Shown here: one piece after another, positions 6,353 through 12,894 of the stretch
Layout: every line of letters starts with the position of its first letter
Numbering within the stretch: the stretch's first letter is position 1
Assembly (NCBI GenBank): GCA_937907205.1
Contig: CALESE010000031.1
Span: forward strand, 1 to 16,251
DNA length: 16,251 bases
Reading direction: 5' to 3'
From: an uncultured Romboutsia sp.
GTDB lineage: Bacteria > Bacillota > Clostridia > Peptostreptococcales > Peptostreptococcaceae
Position numbers and translations under genes: made by a program
Notes under the pieces: generated by a model
Database searches by the model: none
Told to the model about the DNA's origin: nothing
Seen by the model: the letters and a program-made list of their open reading frames with translations, nothing else

Positions 6353-7524
6353 GTGAAAAAATATTAATAGTTTTAACAATTGTAGCATTACAAGCACCAA
6401 ATATAATTTATGCTGACAACAAAAATATTGATAAGTATTCGAAAGGGTCAATTCTTATAGACCAAGAAACAAGTAGGATTTTATATGAAAAAAATCCAGA
6501 TAGTAAACTTCCTCTAGCTAGTTTAAGTAAGATGATGACATTTTTGTTAGCTATAGAAGCAATAGAAAATAAAGAAGTTAAAAAAACTGATATAATAACA
6601 GTAGACGCTTCAATAGCAAAGGTTAGGGGATCAAGCTATCATTTAAAAGTAGGTGAAAAGATACCTTTTTACGAATTAATGAAAGGATTAATGATAGTAT
6701 CTGGTAATGACGCAGCAGTAGCAATATCAAAACATATTGCAAAAGATGAAAAAACTTTTGTAGAAAGAATGAATAAAAAAGCAAAAGAAATAGGTATGAT
6801 AAATACACACTTTGTAAACTGTAACGGATTACCTATATATGATTTATCTAATCCTTCAATGCCACCTAAGGAAAATTTATCAACAGCAAGAGATATAGCA
6901 AAGCTTGGGAAGTATATGTTTGACAACTATGAAGAAGAAGTATTAAAAATTACTGATATGATGGTTTACTCATATCCAGAAAGAAATTTTGAAAAATATA
7001 ACACTAATAAGTTACTCCAAATGATACCAGATGTAGATGGGATAAAAACTGGATATACTGGAAATGCAGGTTATTGTTTAGCTTTCTCAATGCATGTAGA
7101 TAAAAGTGGACAAAATGAAAAAGAAAGAAGGCTAATAGGAGTAACACTAGGGGCTAATCACAAAGAAAAAAGAATAAATGCATCAATATCAATGCTAAAT
7201 TATGGTAAAGATAACTTTAATACAAAAAAAGTTATAGAAAAGGATCAGTTAGTAGGTAAAAAATATATAAAAGGTATAGAGGATTTAGAAGTAATATTAA
7301 AAACACAAGATGAATTATATACTATAGTAGGAAAAGATGAGCATCTACATTGTCAGGCAACATTTAAAGAGATTAACTACCCAATCAAAAAAGGAGATGT
7401 ATTGGGTGTTATAAAATACTATACTAATGATGGTGAGATACTTGGAAGTATAAATATAGTCAGTGATAATGATGTAAATCATGCATCACTTAAAAACCAA
7501 ATAAAGATGATATTTTCTGATTAA
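6353..7524 (+). CDS. D-alanyl-D-alanine carboxypeptidase (S11, PBP5/DacF type), frame broken after the start codon
   Basis: It trims the terminal D-Ala of peptidoglycan pentapeptides outside the membrane. The GTG at 6353, preceded by AAGAAGGTGA (6338-6347), is the natural start but meets a TAA after four codons. Adding one base to the A6 run (6356-6361) joins it to the main frame and yields a normal signal peptide (KKILIVLTIVALQ, ending near YADN). Catalytic motifs in the main frame are SLSK (6520-6531), SGN (6700-6708) and KTG (7045-7053), followed by a PBP5 C-terminal domain. The first ATG of the main frame, 6532, lies after the SLSK motif, so a product starting there would be inactive and unexported. 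The rest of the frame is undamaged. It is either a recent frameshift, a slippage-controlled gene or a sequencing error. The C-terminal membrane anchor is short or absent. Confidence 0.85.
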
Positions 7525-7549
7525 AAATTATATAAATTGTATATAATTT
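7525..7549 (+). terminator. Weak AT hairpin after the carboxypeptidase gene
   Basis: A 10-bp stem (7525-7534 with 7540-7549) made only of A-T pairs, with a 5-nt loop and no following T-run. It is the only candidate terminator before the rpsB promoter. Confidence 0.3.
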
Positions 7550-7597
7550 AAGGTGTAAAAATTTAGCTATATTAACAAAATAATATAAAATAAAATA

Positions 7598-7626
7598 TTG
7601 TAATTTATATTTCGCTATGATATACT
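7598..7626 (+). promoter_or_regulatory. rpsB promoter with extended -10
   Basis: TTGTAA (7598-7603), a 17-bp spacer and TATACT (7621-7626), preceded by TGA as an extended -10. The start of transcription would be near 7633, leaving a leader of about 105 nt before rpsB. Confidence 0.7.
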
Positions 7627-7657
7627 ATCATAGGTGAAAAAATAAAATAATCACACA

Positions 7658-7715
7658 CGGAAATGGGATCCTAAAAAGGTGCCTAAGATGGTTTTTTTGG
7701 GAGATGATCATTCCG
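7658..7715 (+). promoter_or_regulatory. Structured 5' leader of rpsB (putative)
   Basis: The outer stem pairs 7658-7662 with 7711-7715, continues with 7664 to 7710, and resumes with GATC 7667-7670 to GATC 7706-7709 across small bulges (A7663 and GG 7665-7666). Inside it, CTAAAAA at 7671-7677 pairs with 7694-7700, enclosing a small GCC/GGT hairpin. A GGT(ATAAA)ACC hairpin (7718-7728) sits just before the AGGAGG ribosome binding site. The arrangement suggests a control element such as S2 autoregulation, but I do not recognise it as a named family. Confidence 0.5.
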
Positions 7716-7739
7716 GAGGTATAAAACCAGGAGGTAAAT

Positions 7740-8459
7740 ATGTCAGTAATATCAATGAAGCAATTATTAGAAGCTGGTGTTCACTTTGGACATCAAACTA
7801 GAAGATGGAACCCTAAGATGGCTCAATACATCTTCACAGAAAGAAACGGGATCTATATAATAGATTTACAAAAAACTGTAAAGAAAGCTGAAGAAGCTTA
7901 CAAAGCTATGAAAGAAATAGCTGAAACTGGAAGACCAGTTTTATTCGTAGGAACTAAGAAACAAGCTCAAGAAGCTATAAAAGAAGAAGCTGAAAGATGT
8001 GGAATGTTCTACGTTAATGAAAGATGGTTAGGTGGAATGTTAACAAACCACAAAACTATACAAACAAGAATAAACAAATTAAGAGAATTAGAAAAAATGG
8101 AAAACGAAGGTGTATTCGACGTTTTACCTAAAAAAGAAGTTATAAAGTTAAGAGCTGAAAAAGAAAAATTAGAAAAATACTTAAATGGTATGAAGGATAT
8201 GCCTGAAATGCCAGCTGCTATGTTCGTAGTAGACCCAAGAAAAGAAAGCATAGCTATACAAGAAGCTCATAGATTAGGAATAAAAGTATTCGGAATAGTT
8301 GATACTAACTGTGATCCAGAAGAATTAGACTACGCTATACCAGGAAATGACGATGCTATAAGAGCTGTTAAATTAATAACTGCTGCTATGGCTAATGCTA
8401 TAATCGAAGGTAGACAAGGTGCTGAAGAAGCAACTGAAGAAGAAGTAGAACAAGCATAA
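7740..8459 (+). CDS. rpsB: 30S ribosomal protein S2
   Basis: This is a component of the small ribosomal subunit that binds late, near the head-body junction, and helps dock S1-type proteins and mRNA. The product is full length (239 residues). Family signatures are plain: LLEAGVHFGHQTRRWNPKM at the N-terminus, the GTKKQAQ and RWLGGMLTN blocks, and the C-terminal VVDPRKE, GIVDTNCDPE and IPGNDDAIRA motifs. It ends in an acidic tail. AGGAGG (7729-7734) lies 5 nt before ATG. Codon use (TTC, AAC, TAC, GCT and AGA preferred) fits very high expression. It is the first gene of the rpsB-tsf operon. Confidence 0.98.
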   Translation: MSVISMKQLLEAGVHFGHQTRRWNPKMAQYIFTERNGIYIIDLQKTVKKAEEAYKAMKEIAETGRPVLFVGTKKQAQEAIKEEAERCGMFYVNERWLGGMLTNHKTIQTRINKLRELEKMENEGVFDVLPKKEVIKLRAEKEKLEKYLNGMKDMPEMPAAMFVVDPRKESIAIQEAHRLGIKVFGIVDTNCDPEELDYAIPGNDDAIRAVKLITAAMANAIIEGRQGAEEATEEEVEQA

Positions 8460-8476
8460 TTCAAAAAATACAACTA

Positions 8477-8502
8477 AATGGTAAGGGTCTACCCTTACCA
8501 TT
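8477..8502 (+). other. Intercistronic rpsB-tsf hairpin
   Basis: A perfect 11-bp stem (8477-8487 with 8492-8502) with a TCTA loop. It is followed by AATAATAT and then the tsf ribosome binding site, without a T-run. It is more likely an mRNA processing or stability element, or a partial attenuator, than a terminator. Confidence 0.6.
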
Positions 8503-8526
8503 AATAATATGTAGGAGGTAACCAAA

Positions 8527-9435
8527 ATGGCTATAACTGCACAAATGGTTAAAGAGTTAAGAGAATCAACAGGCGCTGGAATGATGGACTGTAAGAAAGC
8601 TTTACAAGAAGCTGAAGGAAACATGGAAAGAGCTGTAGATATATTAAGAGAAAAAGGTTTATCAAAAGCTGCTAAGAAAGCTGATAGAATAGCTGCAGAA
8701 GGATTAGTTGCTATAGAAATAAATGAAGATAACACTGTTGCTTCTATGGTAGAAGTAAACTCAGAAACTGACTTCGTTGCTAAGAATGAAGACTTCAAAA
8801 CTTTCGTTAAAGATGCTGCTGTAATGGCTTTATCTACTGAAAGTACAGATGTTGCTGGATTATTAGCTGAAACTCATGCTGAAGGACAATCTTTACAAGA
8901 TGTTTTAAATGAAAGAACAGCTAAAATAGGAGAAAAGTTAGACTTAAGAAGATTCGTTAAGTTAACTACTGAAGGACAAGTTGCTGGATACATACACGGT
9001 GGTGGAAAAATAGGTGTCTTAGTTGAAATGGCTACTACTGCTAGAGATGCAGAAGTTATAACTATGGGAAGAGACATAGCTATGCAAGTTGCTGCTATGA
9101 ATCCTAAGTACGTTTCAAGAAATGATGTAGATGCTGAATACATAGCTCACGAAACTGAAATATTAACTCAACAAGCTTTAAACGAAGGAAAGCCAGCTAA
9201 CATAGTTGAGAAAATGATAAAAGGTAGATTAGAAAAGCAATTAAAAGAAGTTTGCTTATTAGAACAACCTTTCGTTAAAAATGGAGATTTAACAATAAAT
9301 CAATTAGTTGCAGAAACTGCTAAGAAAGTAGGAGCTGAAATAGAAGTTGTTAATGTTGTTAGATTCGAAGTTGGAGAAGGTATAGAAAAGAAAGAAGAAA
9401 ACTTTGCAGAAGAAGTTGCTAAGCAACTTAAGTAA
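8527..9435 (+). CDS. tsf: Translation elongation factor Ts
   Basis: EF-Ts is the guanine nucleotide exchange factor for EF-Tu in the cytoplasm. The 302-residue product begins with the UBA-like domain (VKELRESTGAGMMDCKKAL, residues about 8-26). The EF-Tu contact motif TDFVAKN (about 81-87) follows, then the core dimerisation-type repeats (RRFVKL, GYIHGGGKIGVLVE) and the C-terminal QPFVKN segment. The start is fixed by AGGAGG (8513-8518). Optimal codons resemble those of rpsB. It lies 67 nt after rpsB and is followed by a strong terminator, so the two form the main transcription unit. Confidence 0.98.
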   Translation: MAITAQMVKELRESTGAGMMDCKKALQEAEGNMERAVDILREKGLSKAAKKADRIAAEGLVAIEINEDNTVASMVEVNSETDFVAKNEDFKTFVKDAAVMALSTESTDVAGLLAETHAEGQSLQDVLNERTAKIGEKLDLRRFVKLTTEGQVAGYIHGGGKIGVLVEMATTARDAEVITMGRDIAMQVAAMNPKYVSRNDVDAEYIAHETEILTQQALNEGKPANIVEKMIKGRLEKQLKEVCLLEQPFVKNGDLTINQLVAETAKKVGAEIEVVNVVRFEVGEGIEKKEENFAEEVAKQLK

Positions 9436-9440
9436 TTGTT

Positions 9441-9472
9441 AAAAGAGAACACTTAAGTGTTCTCTTTTTTTG
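9441..9472 (+). terminator. Strong terminator after tsf
   Basis: A near-perfect palindrome centred at 9454/9455, with stem AGAGAACAC and loop TTAA, runs into an unbroken T-run. It begins 6 nt after the tsf stop. The pyrH ribosome binding site is only about 25 nt further on. Confidence 0.88.
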
Positions 9473-9508
9473 AAAAATAGAGAAAAAGTTTAAGTAGGAG
9501 GATTTCTA

Positions 9509-10213
9509 ATGAGTAAACCAGCATACAAAAGAGTATTATTAAAAATAAGTGGGGAAGCATTAGCAGGTGAAAAAGGATTTGGAATAAATAATGAGGTTGT
9601 TAATGAGATAGCTTTAGGCATAAAAGAAATACAAGAAAAGGGTGTTGAGGTAGCTATAGTTATAGGTGGAGGAAACTTCTGGAGAGGAAGAACTTCTGAA
9701 GGAATGGATAGAACTACTGCAGACTATATAGGTATGTTAGCTACAGTAATGAATTCTATGGCTATGCAAGATGCACTTGACAATATGGATGTACCAAGTA
9801 GGGTACAAACTGCTATAGAAATGAGACAAATAGCAGAACCATATATAAGAAGAAGAGCTGTAAGACACTTAGAAAAAGAAAGAGTTGTTATATTTGGTGC
9901 AGGAACTGGAAATCCATACTTCTCAACTGATACAGCAGCAGCACTTAGAGCAGCTGAAATGGAAGCAGAAGTAATATTACTAGCTAAAAACGTAGATGCA
10001 GTATATGATAAAGATCCAAAAGTACATGCAGATGCGGTTAAGTTTGAAGAATTATCATATATGGAAGTATTACAAAAAGAATTAAAAGTTATGGATACAA
10101 CAGCTACATCTTTATGTATGGATAATCAAATCCCAATAAAGGTATTTGAGTTATCTACAGAGAATATAATAAAGGCTGTAATGGGTGAAAAGATAGGTAC
10201 AACTGTTAAGTAA
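9509..10213 (+). CDS. pyrH: UMP kinase
   Basis: It phosphorylates UMP to UDP with ATP, the step feeding all pyrimidine nucleotides; the bacterial enzyme is a hexamer of the amino-acid-kinase fold, usually activated by GTP and inhibited by UTP. Motifs are RVLLKISGEAL at the N-terminus, the VIGGGNFWRG glycine loop, DYIGMLATVMNSMAMQDAL, GAGTGNPYFSTDTAAALRA and the KNVDAVYDKDP block. The length (234) is normal. AGGAGG (9497-9502) fixes the start. No room for a good promoter exists between the tsf terminator and this gene, so expression should depend on readthrough or on a promoter inside tsf. Confidence 0.98.
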   Translation: MSKPAYKRVLLKISGEALAGEKGFGINNEVVNEIALGIKEIQEKGVEVAIVIGGGNFWRGRTSEGMDRTTADYIGMLATVMNSMAMQDALDNMDVPSRVQTAIEMRQIAEPYIRRRAVRHLEKERVVIFGAGTGNPYFSTDTAAALRAAEMEAEVILLAKNVDAVYDKDPKVHADAVKFEELSYMEVLQKELKVMDTTATSLCMDNQIPIKVFELSTENIIKAVMGEKIGTTVK

Positions 10214-10229
10214 TTTAAATATATAAAGC

Positions 10230-10259
10230 TTGTATATTTATATAAAAAGCAGTTATTAT
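10230..10259 (+). promoter_or_regulatory. Possible internal promoter before frr
   Basis: TTGTAT (10230-10235), an 18-bp spacer and TATTAT (10254-10259) lie in the 78-bp gap between pyrH and frr. The surrounding DNA is almost pure A and T, so a chance match is quite possible. Confidence 0.35.
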
Positions 10260-10291
10260 ATAAATATATATAAATATAGGAGGGTATCAAA

Positions 10292-10846
10292 ATGAAAGAA
10301 GTACAAAAGCAATTACAAGATAAAATGGCTAAGACTATAGAAGCATTAAAATATGAATACACTACAATAAGAGCAGGTAGAGCTAATGCTCAAATGTTAG
10401 ATAAAATAAGAGTTGACTACTATGGAACTCCAACTCCAGTTAACCAAATAGGTGCTATATCTGTTCCAGAACCAAGAACTATAATGATAAGTCCTTGGGA
10501 TAAATCAGCTATGGCTGAAATAGAAAAAGCTATAAGAAACTCTGATTTAGGATTAAACCCAACAAACGATGGAAATGTTATAAGATTATCAGTTCCAGCC
10601 TTAACAGAAGAAAGAAGAAAAGAATTAGCTAAACAATCTCATAAAGTAGCTGAAGAATTTAAAGTTAGATTAAGAAACGAAAGAAGAGATGCTAACGATA
10701 AATTAAAGAAGATGGAAAAAGATGGAGAAATAACTGAAGATGAATTAAAAAAGGCACAAGATGAAGTTCAAAAGACTACAGACAAATTCATCAAAGAAAT
10801 AGACTCATTAGCTAAAGCAAAAGAAGCAGATATAATGGAGGTATAA
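10292..10846 (+). CDS. frr: Ribosome recycling factor
   Basis: With EF-G it splits the post-termination ribosome so that it can start a new round. The 184-residue product has the normal length and the three-helix-bundle pattern. Recognisable blocks are ALKYEYTTIRAGRANAQML near the N-terminus, the hinge/domain II YGTPTPVNQIGAISVPEPRT and PWDKSAM, then GLNPTNDGNVIRLSVPALTEERRKEL. The last third is a long charged helix (KVAEEFKVRLRNERRDAND) ending in alternating acidic and basic residues. AGGAGGG (10278-10284) sets the start. Its last codons overlap the ribosome binding site of the next small gene, which starts 2 nt after the frr stop. Confidence 0.98.
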   Translation: MKEVQKQLQDKMAKTIEALKYEYTTIRAGRANAQMLDKIRVDYYGTPTPVNQIGAISVPEPRTIMISPWDKSAMAEIEKAIRNSDLGLNPTNDGNVIRLSVPALTEERRKELAKQSHKVAEEFKVRLRNERRDANDKLKKMEKDGEITEDELKKAQDEVQKTTDKFIKEIDSLAKAKEADIMEV

Positions 10847-10848
10847 TA

Positions 10849-11052
10849 TTGGAAAAATATTATAACCTGTTAGGCCTTCATATAAATGATGTAAAAATAT
10901 ATTTTGAAGAACATAATATAAATTACACTATAACTGAAATAAAGGGGAAAAAAGATCAAGAGAAACTTTTAGTTCCTAAAGTTATTAAAATATCAGAAAA
11001 TGATAATGGTGTAGAATTGTTAATAACATACTTTTCTAACTCCTTAGTTTAA
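10849..11052 (+). CDS. Small conserved-looking protein, 67 aa, PASTA-like pattern
   Basis: I do not recognise the gene. It uses a TTG start, supported by GGAGG at 10838-10842 inside the end of frr, with only 2 nt between the two genes, so translation is probably coupled. The sequence has no signal or membrane segment. Its pattern resembles a single PASTA domain: LGLHINDVKIYFEEHNINYTIT (amphipathic helix then strand), a charged KGKKDQEK turn, VPKVIKIS and a final hydrophobic strand ELLITYF. PASTA domains usually occur outside the membrane in tandem, so a lone cytoplasmic copy would be unusual and the similarity may be superficial. Its place between frr and uppS is consistent with a housekeeping operon role. 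Confidence 0.75.
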   Translation: MEKYYNLLGLHINDVKIYFEEHNINYTITEIKGKKDQEKLLVPKVIKISENDNGVELLITYFSNSLV

Positions 11053-11062
11053 GGAGTTAGAA
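11034..11062 (+). other. Hairpin overlapping the stop of the 67-aa gene
   Basis: A perfect 12-bp stem (11034-11045 with 11051-11062) has a 5-nt loop and includes the TAA stop (11050-11052). It is followed by TTATTATTAG, only partly T-rich, and sits 23 nt before uppS. It is a candidate attenuator or processing site. Confidence 0.5.
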
Positions 11063-11084
11063 TTATTATTAGAGGCAGGAGAAT

Positions 11085-11819
11085 ATGAATAAAAATACTA
11101 TATATGACATACAATTAGATAAAGTACCAAATCACATTGCGATAATTATGGATGGCAATGGAAGATGGGCAAAATCTAGATTTCTTCCAAGAACAGCTGG
11201 ACATAAAGCTGGAGTAGAAACTATAAGAAAAGTACTTAAAGAATGTCAAAGATTAGGTATTAAGCATTTAACTTTATATGCTTTCTCAACTGAAAACTGG
11301 AAAAGACCAAAGATAGAAGTAGATACTTTAATGAATTTATTAACAGCATATCTAAAAAGTGAGGTTAAAGAACTTCACTCTAATAATGTAAAAATAAGTA
11401 CAATAGGTGATATAGAAAAATTACCAAGTGGTTGCATTAAACAATTAGAATATGCAAAAGAACTTACAAAAGATAATACAGTGGTTAATTTAAATTTAGC
11501 ATTAAATTATGGATCAAGATATGATATAAAAAATGCTATGATAGATATAGCAAAAGATGTAAAATATGGTAAAATAAAAGTAGAAAACATAGATGAAGAC
11601 TTAATATCAAATTACTTAAGTACAAAATCTATTATAGACCCAGATCTTATAATTAGAACTAGTGGAGAACAAAGATTAAGTAATTTTTTACTTTGGGAAG
11701 CTGCATATACTGAGTTTTATTTTACAGACATACATTGGCCAGATTTCAACGAAAAAGAACTTCAAAAGGCAATATATGAGTATCAAAATAGAGATAGAAG
11801 GTTTGGAGGAATAAAGTAA
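11085..11819 (+). CDS. uppS: Undecaprenyl diphosphate synthase (cis-prenyltransferase)
   Basis: It extends farnesyl diphosphate with isopentenyl units to C55 undecaprenyl diphosphate, the lipid carrier for peptidoglycan and teichoic-type polymers. The 244-residue protein has the full family set: the HIAIIMDGNGRWAK block with catalytic Asp23, AGHKAGVETIRKV, LTLYAFSTENWKRP, then NLALNYGSRYDI and the C-terminal RTSGEQRLSNFLLWEAAYTEFYF with the Arg/Glu residues that bind IPP and Mg. CAGGAG (11075-11080) supports the start. It overlaps nothing but is only 12 nt from cdsA, so both are clearly one unit. Confidence 0.97.
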   Translation: MNKNTIYDIQLDKVPNHIAIIMDGNGRWAKSRFLPRTAGHKAGVETIRKVLKECQRLGIKHLTLYAFSTENWKRPKIEVDTLMNLLTAYLKSEVKELHSNNVKISTIGDIEKLPSGCIKQLEYAKELTKDNTVVNLNLALNYGSRYDIKNAMIDIAKDVKYGKIKVENIDEDLISNYLSTKSIIDPDLIIRTSGEQRLSNFLLWEAAYTEFYFTDIHWPDFNEKELQKAIYEYQNRDRRFGGIK

Positions 11820-11831
11820 GGAGAGTAGCTT

Positions 11832-12611
11832 ATGCTTACAAGAATTATGGGAGGATTAGCCCTATTACCATTATTTTTATTTCTTATAATAGGTGGAGTT
11901 CCATTATACATAGCAGAAGTAGTATTAGTATGTATTGGACTTAATGAATTTTATAAGGCATTTAAATACAAAGACATAAATCCATTATTTATAATTGGGT
12001 ATATATTTGCGATATACTTAGGGATAAAAAATACATTTAATTTAGATGTAGAATATACTTATGTATTAGTATTTATATTTTTCTTAATATGTATAGGATA
12101 TTTATTAAGGTGTAAAAATAATATAATAGATATATCAATAACATTTTTAGGAATTTTTTATGTAGCAATATTTTTAGATTTTATAGTACTTACGATAAGT
12201 GATTTTGAATATGGATATATATTAGTATACCTTATATTTATAATATCTTTTACTACAGATACATTTGCATATTTTTCAGGTTATCTATTTGGAAAACACA
12301 AATTAATACCTAAAGTAAGCCCTAAAAAAACAATAGAAGGAAGTATAGGAGGAATAATTGGAAGTTCAATTTCATGTATATTATTCGGGTACTTCTTTAA
12401 TATTGATATGATTACAATGGCTGCTATAGGAGCTGTAGGTAGTATAGTAGCTCAGTGTGGTGATTTATTTGCATCATCAATCAAAAGATATGTAGGTATA
12501 AAAGATTATGGAAAATTAATACCAGGACATGGTGGTATATTAGATAGATTTGATAGTGTAATATTAGTGGCACCGTATGTATATTATGCAATAGAGTTCT
12601 TTATTATATAA
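11832..12611 (+). CDS. cdsA: Phosphatidate cytidylyltransferase (CDP-diglyceride synthase)
   Basis: It makes CDP-diacylglycerol from phosphatidic acid and CTP, the branch point to all phospholipids. The 259-residue integral membrane protein contains several hydrophobic helices, starting with MGGLALLPLFLFLIIGG and spaced throughout to about residue 210. The CdsA signature is complete near the C-terminus (about 215-241): SIKRYVGIKDYGKLIPGHGG followed by DRFDS, which carries the metal-binding acidic residues. The upstream KKTIEGSIGG motif is also present. AAGGAGAG (11817-11824) overlaps the uppS stop and sets the start. The stop codon lies at the foot of a terminator hairpin, so this is the last gene of the unit. 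Confidence 0.97.
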   Translation: MLTRIMGGLALLPLFLFLIIGGVPLYIAEVVLVCIGLNEFYKAFKYKDINPLFIIGYIFAIYLGIKNTFNLDVEYTYVLVFIFFLICIGYLLRCKNNIIDISITFLGIFYVAIFLDFIVLTISDFEYGYILVYLIFIISFTTDTFAYFSGYLFGKHKLIPKVSPKKTIEGSIGGIIGSSISCILFGYFFNIDMITMAAIGAVGSIVAQCGDLFASSIKRYVGIKDYGKLIPGHGGILDRFDSVILVAPYVYYAIEFFII

Positions 12612-12645
12612 GGAGAGGTTTAAATATTTTAAACGCTCCTTTTTC
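12609..12645 (+). terminator. Terminator after cdsA
   Basis: The outer stem AAGGAG/CTCCTT (12610-12615 with 12636-12641) and inner stem GTTTAAA/TTTAAAC (12618-12624 with 12628-12634) end in TTTTT. The cdsA stop codon is part of the foot of the hairpin. Confidence 0.8.
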
Positions 12646-12693
12646 ATTGTAAGGAAGCTATAAGTTCCTATTTGATAAGATTAAAATATTTCG

Positions 12694-12716
12694 CCAACAT
12701 GTTGGTAAGTCAACAT
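12694..12716 (+). repeat. Palindrome cluster upstream of dxr
   Basis: CCAACATGTTGG (12694-12705) is a perfect 12-bp palindrome. Its right half, ATGTTG (12699-12704), also pairs with CAACAT at 12711-12716 across 6 nt. Three CAACAT half-sites in 23 bp look like an operator or two alternative hairpins. They lie about 110 bp upstream of the dxr promoter. No known regulator is recognised. Confidence 0.4.
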
Positions 12717-12788
12717 ATATATTTTTATACCATTTATGATATGAAGTGATTTAGTAACGCAGTGGCTCAATCAAAGAGAATTTTTTAT

Positions 12789-12804
12789 ATGAATTATAAT
12801 TCAT
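12789..12804 (+). repeat. 16-bp perfect palindrome next to the dxr promoter
   Basis: ATGAATTATAATTCAT (12789-12804) is a perfect palindrome that abuts the putative -35 region. The position suits an operator, but high AT content makes chance symmetry more likely than usual. Confidence 0.4.
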
Positions 12805-12833
12805 TTTTAAATTATATATTTTGATGGTATAAT
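12805..12833 (+). promoter_or_regulatory. Promoter of the dxr-rseP-ispG operon
   Basis: TATAAT (12828-12833) is preceded by TGG, giving an extended -10. A 17-bp spacer leads to a weak TTTTAA -35 (12805-12810). Transcription would start near 12840, leaving a leader of about 55 nt. Confidence 0.6.
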
Positions 12834-12894
12834 ATATAATTATAATTATGTTTATCTAACATAGTGGTTTTTGAGTATAGGAAGGGAACATATT

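Noticed and set aside
6532..6537. ATG 6532 as the carboxypeptidase start
   Set aside because: It lies just after the SLSK active-site motif and the signal peptide, so a protein starting here could not be an enzyme.
8373..8798. 141-residue open frame antisense to the rpsB-tsf junction
   Set aside because: It crosses two certain genes and the intercistronic hairpin on the other strand and has no recognisable domain.
12694..12705. CCAACATGTTGG as a LexA site
   Set aside because: The clostridial LexA motif is GAAC-N4-GTTC; here the half-sites are CAAC/GTTG with a 2-nt gap, so neither sequence nor spacing fits.
12701..12750. Short ATG frame of 16 codons in the cdsA-dxr gap
   Set aside because: No ribosome binding site and it starts inside the palindrome; no sign of coding.
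12871..12894. TTG at 12871 as the dxr start
   Set aside because: The extension would encode the GGAAGGG ribosome binding site of ATG 12895, and the family begins at the KKISILGSTGSIG segment.
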